A stretch of 12,603 nucleotides of DNA from assembly GCA_018699755.1 (NCBI GenBank), contig JABIRQ010000299.1:1-12603 (forward strand). Reading direction: 5' to 3'. Numbering within the stretch: the first letter of the stretch is position 1; every line of letters begins with the position of its first letter. Shown piece by piece: positions 1 to 6,652 of this stretch. The notes beneath the pieces were generated by a model. The model saw only the letters and a program-made list of their open reading frames with translations. It was not told the origin of the DNA and searched no databases. Source of the stretch: Rhodospirillaceae bacterium. GTDB taxonomy: Bacteria; Pseudomonadota; Alphaproteobacteria; CADEGL01. The position numbers and the translations under genes were made by a program.

Positions 1-132
1 GAAGGCCGGCTCGGGCGCGATCCCGGCGGCCTCGAGAAGCGGGCGCAGCTCGCCCAGGATACGGCCCTTGGGCAGAGCCATGACGAGCGGCGCGCCTTCG
101 GCGCCGGCGGTCACTCTCGGGCTTGTGCTCAC
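1..132 (-). CDS. hisG: ATP phosphoribosyltransferase HisG, N-terminal part (runs off left edge)
   Basis: HisG catalyses the first step of histidine synthesis, joining ATP and PRPP in the cytoplasm. Only the first 44 codons lie in the window. After a 17-residue N-terminal extension the protein reads MALPKGRILGELRPLLEAAG, the hallmark HisG opening (ALPKGR followed by a helix ending in AAGI). I start it at GTG 132 because GGAGG lies 8 bases upstream; the internal ATG at 81 is in frame but has no such site. It is the last visible gene of the murA-DUF2948-hisG run, 29 bases after the DUF2948 stop, and is probably co-transcribed with it. Whether this is the short (HisZ-dependent) or long form cannot be judged from this fragment. 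Confidence 0.85.
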   Translation of the reverse strand, partial: MSTSPRVTAGAEGAPLVMALPKGRILGELRPLLEAAGIAPEPAF

Positions 133-161
133 TGGCCTTTCCTCCCCGGCCCGATGGCCGG

Positions 162-602
162 TCAACTGTCGTCGGCGACGGGGTGGCGCGGCGATGCCGT
201 GACCGGCCACGACTCGCCGAAATCGCGCAGGTGACAGCGGATGGCCACGACCTCCAGGCGGACTTCCGCCCCGCCGGCCAGGACCAGGGTCACAATCCTC
301 TCGTCCGCCCCTTCCTCCGCGTCGATGGCGAGCAGTTCGAGTATCCGCCCGCTATCGGCGCGGCGGTTGATACCACGCATGCGGACACCGGTCACTTCGT
401 CGAAGGAGACCCCGGTATGGATACGGGACCGCCGCCCGGAGCCCTCCTCTTCCCAGAGAAAGCGGCTGGCGACCAGGACGAAGCGCCGCTCCTCCACCAG
501 ATAGGCCATGTCGCCCAGGGTGACGATGGCGTCCTGGAGGCAGGCCGAGACGACGGTCATGTCCTCGGCGTCTTCGGCGCGCAGACTCAGCGGTCCGGGC
601 AT
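162..602 (-). CDS. DUF2948 family protein
   Basis: This 146-residue cytoplasmic protein has no known function. It opens with LSLRAEDAEDMTVVSACLQD, continues with GDMAYLVEERRFVLVASRFLWE, and ends in a short beta-rich domain with VTLVLAGGAEVRLEVVAIRCHLRDFGE. This matches the DUF2948 family that I know mainly from alphaproteobacteria, next to murA and the his genes. I chose the ATG at 602 because GAGGAG sits 7 bases upstream; an ATG at 650 would add 16 unlike residues and overlap murA. The murA stop codon lies within this ribosome site region, four bases before the start, so the two genes are probably translationally coupled. Nothing looks broken. Confidence 0.85.
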   Translation of the reverse strand: MPGPLSLRAEDAEDMTVVSACLQDAIVTLGDMAYLVEERRFVLVASRFLWEEEGSGRRSRIHTGVSFDEVTGVRMRGINRRADSGRILELLAIDAEEGADERIVTLVLAGGAEVRLEVVAIRCHLRDFGESWPVTASPRHPVADDS

Positions 603-606
603 CGGA

Positions 607-1896
607 TCACTCCTCGCCCAACCGTTCGATCTCGGCGCCGCACAGGGCAAGCTTTTCCTCGACCCGCTCGTAGCCGCGGTCCAGGTGATAGACCCGGCCG
701 ATCACGGTCTCGCCCTCGGCGGCAAGGCCGGCGAGCACGAGGGAGACCGAAGCGCGCAGATCGGTCGCCATGACCGGCGCGCCGGTCAGCCGGGGCACGC
801 CGCGCACCATGGCCGAGCCGCCGTGCAGATTGATGTTCGCCCCCATGCGCATGAGCTCGGGCACATGCATGAAGCGATTCTCGAAGATCGTCTCGGTGAT
901 CATCGAGGCGCCCTCGGCGGTCGCCATCAGGGCCATGGTCTGGGCTTGCAGGTCGGTCGGGAAGCCGGGGAAGGGCTCGGTCATCACATCGACCCCGGCG
1001 AGGCTTCCGTTGGTCCGGCGCGCGCGCAGGCCCCGCGGGGTCTCCTCCAGGGTCAGGCCGGCGCCGGCCAGGGCCTCGCCCACCGCGCCGAGTTCGTCCA
1101 GCCGCGCGCCGACCAGTTCGAGATCGCCGTCGGTGATGGCGGCCGCGATGGCATATGTGCCGGCCTCGATCCGGTCGGCGATCACCGCATGCTCGGCCCC
1201 GCCCAGGGCATCGACCCCTTCGATCTGCAGCCGATCCGTGCCGATGCCGTCGATATGCGCGCCCATGGCCCTGAGGCAACGGGCGAGATCGCCGACCTCC
1301 GGCTCGCGCGCGGCGTTCTCTATCACCGTCTCGCCGCGGGCCAGGCTCGCGGCCATCAGCACGTTCTCGGTCGCGCCGACCGAAGGCATGTTGAAGACGA
1401 TATGGGCGCCCTTGAGGCCCTTGGGCGCGCGCGCCTCGACATAGCCGCCTTCGAGCTCGATCTCCGCCCCCATCTGCTGCAGGGCGCGGATATGCATGTC
1501 GATGGGCCGCGTGCCGATAGCGCAACCGCCGGGCAGGGACACCCGGGCGCGGCCGCAGCGGGCGAGCAGGGGTCCCAGCACCAGGACGGAGGCGCGCATC
1601 TTGCGCACCAGGTCGTAGGGCGCCTCGGTCTGGGCAATCTCCGCCGCGCAGAGATCCAGGGTCCGTCCGGCATGGCCGCCGTTGCCGTCCTGGCCGTTCA
1701 TCTCGATCGCCACGCCCAAGGTCGTCAGCAGGCGAACAAGGGTGGTGATATCGGCGAGATGCGGAAGGTTCGACAGGCGCAAGGTGCCCTCGGTCAGCAG
1801 GCTGGCCGCCATCAGAGGCAGAGCCGCGTTCTTGGCCCCGCCGATGCGGATTTCGCCCTGCAGCCGGCGGCCGCCGCGAATGCATATCCTGTCCAT
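607..1896 (-). CDS. murA: UDP-N-acetylglucosamine 1-carboxyvinyltransferase MurA
   Basis: MurA transfers enolpyruvate from PEP to UDP-GlcNAc, the first committed step of peptidoglycan synthesis, in the cytoplasm. The 429-residue length is typical. Lys22 in GGAKNA is the conserved substrate-binding lysine. The active-site loop SLPGGCAIGTRPIDMH contains the catalytic Cys125 (Cys115 in E. coli), so the enzyme should be of the fosfomycin-sensitive Cys type. Asp315 in FPTDLQAQ matches the general base Asp305. RASVSLVLAGLAAEG near the C terminus is the usual EPSP-synthase-fold closing region. The start at ATG 1896 gives the standard MurA N terminus (MDRICIRGG); the ribosome site is only a modest AGGGA. 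The 134-base leader upstream carries two pairs of direct repeats. DUF2948 and hisG follow in the same direction. Confidence 0.97.
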   Translation of the reverse strand: MDRICIRGGRRLQGEIRIGGAKNAALPLMAASLLTEGTLRLSNLPHLADITTLVRLLTTLGVAIEMNGQDGNGGHAGRTLDLCAAEIAQTEAPYDLVRKMRASVLVLGPLLARCGRARVSLPGGCAIGTRPIDMHIRALQQMGAEIELEGGYVEARAPKGLKGAHIVFNMPSVGATENVLMAASLARGETVIENAAREPEVGDLARCLRAMGAHIDGIGTDRLQIEGVDALGGAEHAVIADRIEAGTYAIAAAITDGDLELVGARLDELGAVGEALAGAGLTLEETPRGLRARRTNGSLAGVDVMTEPFPGFPTDLQAQTMALMATAEGASMITETIFENRFMHVPELMRMGANINLHGGSAMVRGVPRLTGAPVMATDLRASVSLVLAGLAAEGETVIGRVYHLDRGYERVEEKLALCGAEIERLGEE

Positions 1897-1906
1897 GCCT
1901 GTCCCT

Positions 1907-1981
1907 ATTTACCGGATTTACCGGGGCCGATCCGGGCGATGCGCGCCGGTCGGAAACCAGCCCGTCTCCTTGCCCGTCTCC
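1907..1981 (-). repeat. Two sets of short direct repeats in the murA leader
   Basis: On the plus strand, ATTTACCGG occurs twice back to back (1907-1915 and 1916-1924). Further out, GCCCGTCTCC occurs twice with a 2-base spacer (1960-1969 and 1972-1981). Read in the direction of murA, the first pair is CCGGTAAAT repeated, ending 10 bases before the ATG. They sit in the only sizeable gap of the leftward gene run, so they may be regulator sites or chance slippage repeats. I see no convincing sigma-70 promoter here. Confidence 0.45.
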
Positions 1982-2006
1982 GTGGTTGTCTACCGCGTGG
2001 CGCCTT

Positions 2007-2021
2007 GCCGCTTCAAGCGGC
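2007..2021 (-). other. Perfect hairpin after the 58-residue protein gene
   Basis: GCCGCTTCAAGCGGC is a perfect inverted repeat (7-base arms around one central base; in RNA a 5-pair stem with a 5-base loop) starting 10 bases beyond the stop of the upstream minus-strand gene. No run of U follows in either direction, so it is at best a weak or factor-assisted terminator, or an RNA-stabilising hairpin between the two halves of the leftward gene run. Confidence 0.4.
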
Positions 2022-2030
2022 GGGCGGTGC

Positions 2031-2207
2031 CTAGTCCGTTTTGCCGCCCGAAGATGGCGATTCGGTGTCCCGCGACTCGGCGCGCGCCCGGCTCTGCGCC
2101 TTGCGCCGGCGCAGGTTCTCGCGCAGGGCCCGGGCCTCGCGCGCGCGCCGGTCGTCGGTCTTGTCCGGCGCGCGCTTCGCCCGGTCCGGCCTGTCCTCGC
2201 CGTTCAC
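2031..2207 (-). CDS. Small basic conserved hypothetical protein
   Basis: The predicted product has 58 residues, is highly charged and hydrophilic, and has no membrane segment. Its core is REARALRENLRRRKAQSRAR, a pattern I recall from small uncharacterised alphaproteobacterial proteins encoded near murA. The start is GTG at 2207, whose GTGA overlaps the TGA stop of the MaoC-like gene; there is no strong ribosome site, so translation is probably coupled. A longer reading from 2546 in the same frame exists only because it runs antisense-free through the MaoC gene in another frame, and it should be ignored. Function unknown; the Arg-rich helix could bind nucleic acid or ribosomes, but that is only a guess. 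Confidence 0.7.
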   Translation of the reverse strand: MNGEDRPDRAKRAPDKTDDRRAREARALRENLRRRKAQSRARAESRDTESPSSGGKTD

Positions 2208-2674
2208 GCCGCACCCGGCAGGAACAGGTTGAGCCAGTCGGCGACCAGGGCCGGGCGGCCCTGGTTCTCGATCTCGACCGTGACGGCGAGGCGCAGCAGG
2301 ATGCCGCCGCCCGCGCGCTTTTCCGCGCCCGTCAGCACGATGCGGGCCCGCACCCGTTCGCCCGCGCGGACCGGGGTCAGAAAGCGCACTCGGTCGAGGC
2401 CGTAATTCAAGCCGACCACCTCGTCCCCCCAGTCCACCCCGGACTCGCGCAGCAGGACGCTGAGCAGGGAAAGGGTGAGGAAACCATGGGCGATCGTCCC
2501 GCCGAAAGGCCCCGACGCGGCGCGCGCGGGATCGGTGTGGATCCAATAGGTATCGGCGGTCGAATCGGCAAAGCCGTCGATCATCGCCTGGGTCACGACC
2601 CGCCAGGGCGACACCCCGATCTCCCGGCCGACGAACCCTTCGGCGCCGGCAATCGTGAACCCCTCTTCAGCCAT
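2204..2674 (-). CDS. MaoC-like (R)-specific enoyl-CoA hydratase, NodN/Rv0130 type
   Basis: The 156-residue hot-dog-fold protein probably hydrates trans-2-enoyl-CoA to (R)-3-hydroxyacyl-CoA, or acts on a related thioester, in the cytoplasm. The hydratase signature runs from FADSTADTYWIHTD to GPFGGTIAHGFLTLSLL (about residues 35-72). Asp41 and His46 have the five-residue spacing of the catalytic Asp/His pair in this family, and GTIAHGF is the conserved Gly-rich turn. The Trp before Ile-His is more like NodN and mycobacterial Rv0130 than PhaJ. The start ATG at 2674 has GGAGGAG a few bases upstream. The stop overlaps the start of the small basic protein gene by GTGA. The true substrate cannot be read from sequence. 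Confidence 0.9.
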   Translation of the reverse strand: MAEEGFTIAGAEGFVGREIGVSPWRVVTQAMIDGFADSTADTYWIHTDPARAASGPFGGTIAHGFLTLSLLSVLLRESGVDWGDEVVGLNYGLDRVRFLTPVRAGERVRARIVLTGAEKRAGGGILLRLAVTVEIENQGRPALVADWLNLFLPGAA

Positions 2675-2913
2675 GACTCCTCCCCCGCGCGATCCGGCGG
2701 CGAGGATGGCGACGGCGCCGGAACCTGTCCAGCCCCGCGCGCCGACAGGGCACCGCCGTGACAGGACCGGCCCGGCGAATGCTCAAAGATGCCGCTTCGC
2801 CGCGCGCGAATACGACCCCAAAGCCGAAAATCGCCAAGATCCAGACAGCATAACTCTTTGATTCATATCTATAATTTCAAACGATCAAAGGGTTACGGTC
2901 ATAAAAACACAGA

Positions 2914-2933
2914 TTCTTGTCATTTCTTGTCAT
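2914..2933 (+). repeat. Perfect 10-base tandem repeat (TTCTTGTCAT, two copies)
   Basis: Two exact adjacent copies of TTCTTGTCAT lie in the AT-rich leader. The second copy ends inside the first arm of the CATTGCG/CGCAATG hairpin, so repeat and hairpin share three bases. A 10-base period places both copies on the same DNA face, as expected for a cooperative regulator site, but slippage could also produce it. Confidence 0.7.
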
Positions 2934-2947
2934 TGCGGGACGCAATG
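2931..2947 (+). other. Perfect 7-pair hairpin CATTGCG-GGA-CGCAATG
   Basis: The arms are exact reverse complements with a GGA loop. It lies 117 bases before the nearest plausible CHAP start at 3064. No U run follows on either strand, so it is not a normal intrinsic terminator. It may be an operator palindrome or a leader RNA stem. Confidence 0.55.
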
Positions 2948-3114
2948 GGCAGAGCCGGTTCGGCTTGCGTATATATTCACTTTTTGTTCTATTTCAACTC
3001 CGCACGCGGAATCGCGAATCGGGAGGAAATCCGTGCTGGACGGCGAGTCCGGACCGATTCAGAATGCCTGCCATGCCTGGACAGACCATCCATCCCGGCG
3101 CGGCGCCCCAAGGA

Positions 3115-3693
3115 ATGCGGGCTCCGGCGCCGACCCGGAGTCGGGCGAGCCGAAGCCCCCGCTCGGCCACGCGCCTGGCCGTGGCGCTGGCGATCACCCT
3201 GCTGGCCGGCTGCGCGAGCGACGCGCCCGAGGAGACTGCCGCCCGAATCGTGCCCGCGCCGTCGGCCACGGCCTTCGCCGTCGAGGCACGGATCGTCGCG
3301 ACCGAGGACCCGCTGCAATGCGTCGCCTATGCCCGCCAGGCCGGCGCGGTCTTCCTGCGCGGCGACGCCTGGACTTGGTGGGACCAGGCCGCGGGCCTCT
3401 ACGAGCGGAGCGGAATTCCCCGGATCGGCGCGACCATGGTCTTCCGCAAGCGCGGCCGCTCCCTGGGCCATCTGGCCGTGGTGACCCGGGTGATCGGCGA
3501 GCGGCTGATCGTCGCCGACCACGCCAACTGGCTGAACCAGGGCCAGATCCACCAGGACACGCCGATCATCGACGTCTCCCCCGCCAACGACTGGTCCGCC
3601 GTGCGCGTCTGGTACACACCGGGCGGCCATTGGGGCGGCCGGATCTATCCCGTCTACGGCTTCATCCACCCGACCCGGCTGGCGGAGTCCTGA
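3115..3693 (+). CDS. CHAP-domain lipoprotein (putative peptidoglycan amidase/endopeptidase)
   Basis: CHAP domains are NlpC/P60-like cysteine peptidases or amidases that cut peptidoglycan or similar amides. From the start used here the product has 192 residues: an Arg-rich leader, a hydrophobic stretch LAVALAITLLAGC with a lipobox whose Cys33 would be lipidated, then the CHAP domain from about residue 65. Cys69 (QCVAYAR) is the likely nucleophile, His119 (GHLAVV) the base, and Asp135 or Asn138 (VADHANW) the third residue. The ending WGGRIYPVYGFIHP is typical of the family. The start is uncertain: in-frame ATGs at 3064, 3073 and 3115 all lack a well-placed ribosome site. I took 3115 because it gives a signal peptide of normal length. 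The gene stands alone, 82 bases before a tRNA. It probably acts at a membrane facing the periplasm. Confidence 0.85.
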   Translation: MRAPAPTRSRASRSPRSATRLAVALAITLLAGCASDAPEETAARIVPAPSATAFAVEARIVATEDPLQCVAYARQAGAVFLRGDAWTWWDQAAGLYERSGIPRIGATMVFRKRGRSLGHLAVVTRVIGERLIVADHANWLNQGQIHQDTPIIDVSPANDWSAVRVWYTPGGHWGGRIYPVYGFIHPTRLAES

Positions 3694-3775
3694 GCGCGCT
3701 GCGCGGCGCGGCCCCGGCGATTGCCGCGCTTGCCCCGGAATCCCCTGCTGTGGCAAGGTCCGCCCGTCCCGACGG

Positions 3776-3850
3776 GCCGCGGTAGCTCAGGGGTAGAGCA
3801 CGCCCTTGGTAAGGGCGGGGTCGGAGGTTCGATTCCTCTCCGCGGCACCA
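3776..3850 (+). tRNA. tRNA-Thr (anticodon GGT)
   Basis: A complete cloverleaf can be read. The acceptor arm GCCGCGG (3776-3782) pairs with CCGCGGC (3840-3846), followed by discriminator A and an encoded CCA (3848-3850). The anticodon stem CGCCC/GGGCG encloses the loop TTGGTAA with anticodon GGT at 3808-3810, which reads ACC/ACU threonine codons. The T arm is GGAGG-TTCGATT-CCTCT. Mobile-element remnants follow at once, so the tRNA 3' end may be an old integration site. I found no second copy of the 3' end elsewhere in the window. Confidence 0.97.
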
Positions 3851-3985
3851 TCGCCTTCCCGCAGGATTCCTGGGCTTCTGACACTTCCGACCGCACAGGG
3901 TCATGCCCGAAAATGCGGCAGAACGCGACCAGAGCATGCCAACCTTTCGAGGGGATATCGGGGGGATTTGTTCGCGCTTCGCGTC

Positions 3986-4186
3986 CAGTTTCTGACGTTG
4001 CACGAAGAGATCGAGCGCTGGTCCATAACCACGCTGCGTGAGAAGCTCATCACGTTCGGCGCCAAGGTGGTCCGGCACGGTCGGTATGTCACATTCCAGC
4101 TTGCCGAGGTGGCGATCCCGGAAACCTTGTTCGCCGATATCCTGCGTCGCATCGACCGGCTCAGGCCGAAGCCAGTCCCCTCATGA
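3986..4186 (+). pseudogene. C-terminal remnant of an IS1380-type transposase
   Basis: The last 65 or so codons of an open frame ending at 4186 read FLTLHEEIERWSITTLREKL, then GAKVVRHGRYVTFQLAEVA, then ILRRIDRLRPKPVPS. This is the typical tail of IS1380-family DDE transposases: W-S-(L/I)-T-T-L-R-E-K-L, G-A-K-V-V-x-H-G-R-Y-V-T-F-Q-(L/M)-A-E-V-A and a final ILRxIxxLRPxP. The catalytic DDE core, and so about five sixths of the protein, is absent. The sequence upstream to the tRNA (3851-3985) shows no recognisable transposase in any frame. It is therefore a dead stub. No terminal inverted repeats could be identified. The family assignment is from memory of the consensus. Confidence 0.8.
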
Positions 4187-4299
4187 CGAAAGCGAGACCG
4201 TTCAAGCGATCCGACAACGGGGCCGGTGTGTCCGGGGCGCCGCCCGATCGGTGTTTTAGCTCAACGCTCCGGCCGAGCGGCGATCAAAGCAATGGCAGC

Positions 4300-4732
4300 G
4301 GGCCCGCATTGATCGCCACGGCGCGAGCCGCTGGACTGGCGGCGAACTCGGGCCATCATCAACCCCATCGGAGGGCCTCAAATGGGGAATCCCGGTTGTT
4401 CGCCATCAGCTTCACCACGGCGACGCTGAACTTTGTCCTTGTCGTCGGCATTGCGGCAGCGCTCGTGCCAGCATTCATTTCCTGGCTGGTGGGGCAGTAC
4501 GTCTTCAGGATGGATCCGATCCATACTGGCCGGCGCGGTGGCGGGATCTCGCAACTCGGCACCAGCGTTGAGCGCGATTCAGCAACAGTCCCAAAGCACA
4601 GCGCCGACGATCGGGTGCCCGGTCCCCTACGCGCTAACGGCGATGATCGTGCTCATCTACGGATATGTCGCGATGTTGATTGCATGTGCAAATGGGGACC
4701 ATGCGCCCCAATACGCAAGCCAAGGAACGTAA
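4300..4732 (+). pseudogene. Frameshifted remnant of an AspT/YidE-type (aspartate:alanine exchanger family) transporter
   Basis: Three frames together give the C-terminal transmembrane part of this antiporter family. AAGLAANSG starts near 4330; EGLKWGIPVV follows in another frame around 4365-4395. The first frame resumes with a hydrophobic segment to LVGQYVFRMDPI (4396-4521). A third frame then gives ILAGAVAGSRNSAPALSAIQ and later VPYALTAMIVLIYGYVAML, ending at TAA 4732. R-Y-V-x-(R/K)-M-x-P followed by L-x-G-A-x-(A/C)-G-(A/S)-R-x-x-x-P-A-L and VPYA is the family signature. Removing one C at 4521/4522 restores the last junction exactly (MDPI-ILAGA). The N-terminal half is missing. A good ribosome site (GGAGGG, 4370-4375) before ATG 4382 leads only to a 15-codon frame and looks accidental. 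Confidence 0.7.
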
Positions 4733-4754
4733 CCGCCGGAAATACGGCCATGTA

Positions 4755-6368
4755 TCAGCCCGACTTCGCGATCAGGTGTCCCGCCAGCCTGTGCGCGAGG
4801 GCCATGATGGTCAGGGTCAGGTGCTTGTCAGGCAGGACGGGAATGACGCCGCCGTCGCAGATATAGAGGTTGTCGTGGTCGTGGGCGCGCAAGTCGCCAT
4901 TCACCACGCCTTCCCCGGCGGCGGCCGACATGCGACAGGTGCCGGCGTAGTGAATGCCGGTGCCCGCGTCGTCCATGCCGCCGATAATCAGGGTGCCGGA
5001 CGCCTTACGGATGACCTTCTTGGCGAAGGCGAGCATCTTCTCCTGCATGGCGCGGCTGCGCGGTGGCTGCTGGAACTGAATGTCGACCTTCTTCACGCCG
5101 TAGATATCCTCTTCCTCGGACGGCAGAACCCGGTTCGTCTCGACCGCCTCGGCGGGCGCGAAGAAGGCCACCGTCACGTAGCTCTTGTACATCAGGCGCG
5201 CGAAGAACGGCCGCAGGAACCTCGGGATCAGGCCGAACCCTTCGAGGTAGAACGGGGTATAGGGAAAGGTGTGAATGACGTGGCCGATGAAATTGAAATC
5301 CGACCCATCGCCGAGCCGACCGCGGGACAGGGCGATCAGGAGGTCGCCGTACCCGACATCGTATTGGGCCCTGGTGCCCCACAGCTTGTAGAGGGAGCTC
5401 GAGACAGCGACCTTCGGGTTGTCCTGTAGATTCCGTCCGACATTGCCGGCGCTGTTGGCAAGGCCGCCCGAATACCCGTCGTCGCGCGAGTTGAAGAGAA
5501 TGCGCGGGGTCTCGATGGCGCCGGCGGCGAGGATGTATCGCTCGGCCTTGACGCGGAATGTCTCACCGCTCCCAGTATCGAGAGCTTCCAGATCGACAAT
5601 CCGATTCGTGTCCTCGTCGCGGATGAGCCTCGTGACTTTGGCGCCAGTCCGCAGGGTGTAGTTCTCCATCTTCTCGATCTCGGGCAAAAGCCGGGTCGAG
5701 AACTTATACATGCTGGCCGCGGCACAGCCCGAGGTGCACAGTCCCAGGCTGACGCAGTGATTGGGGCGCTCGGCGCGGGTCTCGACGGCCTTGCGGTTGG
5801 CGATGATCTCCGTCCCATGGGGATCGATGCGGTGAATGGCATCGATCACGAGCTGGTCCGGCGGGCGCATGGGCTTGGGCGGGATGAACTCACCGTCGGG
5901 AAGGTTCTCCAGATCCTCGAGAGTGCCGCAAACGGTAATGAGCTTCTCGACCGCGCCGTAATCGGGGGCCAGATCGTCGTAGCCGATGGGCCAGCCTGAG
6001 AAGTCAGCGGGCGCGAAGCGCACCGACACGCCGTTCCAAAGGTTCTGAAGGCCGTTCAGCTTGAGAATCTGATAGTGCTGGAAGGCCTTTTGCGAGCCCT
6101 CGGTGGTCGAGCGCGTGCCGTCCGTGGCGAACAGCTCATGCTCGAATATCGCCCGGTGGGGATCGAGGGGGAACCTGGTATAGGGGCGGATCCCGAAGTC
6201 CTTTTTCGTCCAGGCCGGATTGTCTTCTGAGAAATAGGTTGCCGGCAGGGCGCCACCCTGTTCAAGGGAGATGACCTTCAATCCGGCCGAGGCCAGTTGA
6301 TGGGCCAGGATGCCGCCAGCGGCGCCGGTCCCGACGATGCAGATGTCGTATGCAGCCGTATCGCCCAT
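4755..6368 (-). CDS. GMC-family FAD-dependent oxidoreductase (choline/gluconate/sugar dehydrogenase type)
   Basis: The 537-residue flavoprotein probably oxidises an alcohol or sugar hydroxyl; the substrate is unknown. The FAD dinucleotide-binding motif GTGAAGG is at residues 13-19, with the acidic strand end ISLEQGG at about 33-39. Cys205, Cys211 and Cys215 (CVSLGLCTSGC) match the Cys-containing middle motif of the gluconate/2-keto-gluconate dehydrogenase branch. The C-terminal domain has HYAGTCRM (His473) and DKHLTLTIMALAHRLAG. The usual Asn-Pro before LTI is here His516-Leu, so His516 may fill the second catalytic position. No signal peptide is visible; a partner subunit may help export it, or it may be cytosolic. 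It starts 5 bases after the stop of the 92-residue gene and is certainly in one operon with it. Base composition is less GC-rich than the housekeeping block. Confidence 0.9.
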   Translation of the reverse strand: MGDTAAYDICIVGTGAAGGILAHQLASAGLKVISLEQGGALPATYFSEDNPAWTKKDFGIRPYTRFPLDPHRAIFEHELFATDGTRSTTEGSQKAFQHYQILKLNGLQNLWNGVSVRFAPADFSGWPIGYDDLAPDYGAVEKLITVCGTLEDLENLPDGEFIPPKPMRPPDQLVIDAIHRIDPHGTEIIANRKAVETRAERPNHCVSLGLCTSGCAAASMYKFSTRLLPEIEKMENYTLRTGAKVTRLIRDEDTNRIVDLEALDTGSGETFRVKAERYILAAGAIETPRILFNSRDDGYSGGLANSAGNVGRNLQDNPKVAVSSSLYKLWGTRAQYDVGYGDLLIALSRGRLGDGSDFNFIGHVIHTFPYTPFYLEGFGLIPRFLRPFFARLMYKSYVTVAFFAPAEAVETNRVLPSEEEDIYGVKKVDIQFQQPPRSRAMQEKMLAFAKKVIRKASGTLIIGGMDDAGTGIHYAGTCRMSAAAGEGVVNGDLRAHDHDNLYICDGGVIPVLPDKHLTLTIMALAHRLAGHLIAKSG

Positions 6369-6373
6369 ACCTG

Positions 6374-6652
6374 TCAGCCCCCGAGAGCGCTCTTGATGAA
6401 ATCGTCAGAGGCGAAATAAACATGCTCGAAGAACATGTTCATGATGGCGATCTCATCCTTCACCCGCGATTTGGCGACACGCCCGGTGCGGCCGAAATCC
6501 GATTTCTCGTGGATGGACTTGACCGTTTGGCTAAGCTGGCCGTTCTCGTCAATGATCCGCGCCATCTGATCGGCGTGTTTCCCGATTCTGGCGCCATAGC
6601 CGCTCGCCTGGAGAAGTGCGGCGATGAGATCCCTGTCGTTCTGTTCGACCAT
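6374..6652 (-). CDS. Hypothetical 92-residue protein, probable partner of the GMC oxidoreductase
   Basis: I do not recognise this family. The product is a soluble-looking, probably all-helical protein beginning MVEQNDRDLIAALLQASGYG, with a charged middle (KSIHEKSDFGRTGRVAKSR) and a hydrophobic end (IAIMNMFFEHVYFASDDFIK). It has no signal peptide and no cysteines, so it is neither a Tat-type gluconate dehydrogenase subunit 3 nor a cytochrome. ATG 6652 is the first start codon after an in-frame stop; GGAG lies about 10 bases upstream. The gene ends 5 bases before the GMC oxidoreductase start, which suggests a small subunit or chaperone for that enzyme. It could also be a degraded version of a longer small subunit. 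Confidence 0.65.
   Translation of the reverse strand: MVEQNDRDLIAALLQASGYGARIGKHADQMARIIDENGQLSQTVKSIHEKSDFGRTGRVAKSRVKDEIAIMNMFFEHVYFASDDFIKSALGG

Larger units (their letters stand above)
2675..3114. promoter_or_regulatory. AT-rich divergent intergenic region with repeats and hairpins
   Basis: This gap separates the leftward MaoC gene from the rightward CHAP lipoprotein. The stretch 2840-3000 is strikingly AT-rich for this genome and probably holds both promoters. It contains a spaced inverted repeat CTTTGAT (2856-2862) / ATCAAAG (2884-2890); a perfect tandem pair of TTCTTGTCAT (2914-2923, 2924-2933); a perfect hairpin CATTGCG-GGA-CGCAATG (2931-2947); and a 5-pair hairpin AGCCG-GTT-CGGCT (2953-2965). 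TATATT at 2972-2977 could be a -10 box, but I see no good -35 at the right distance. GGGAGGAAAT at 3021-3030 is a strong ribosome site, yet the GTG it serves (3033) is not in the CHAP frame. No convincing gene lies here. Confidence 0.5.

Noticed and set aside
508..2034. 508-residue plus-strand reading frame opposite murA
   Set aside because: It is the antisense of a clear murA gene; high GC keeps antisense frames open. The protein is His/Gly/Ala-rich with no domain and no ribosome site.
3851..3985. Possible fuller IS element between tRNA-Thr and the transposase stub
   Set aside because: No terminal inverted repeat, target duplication or transposase similarity was found in any frame here.
4382..4429. 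ATG with a good GGAGGG ribosome site in the transporter remnant
   Set aside because: The frame stops after 15 codons, and the family similarity lies in the other frames. Probably accidental.
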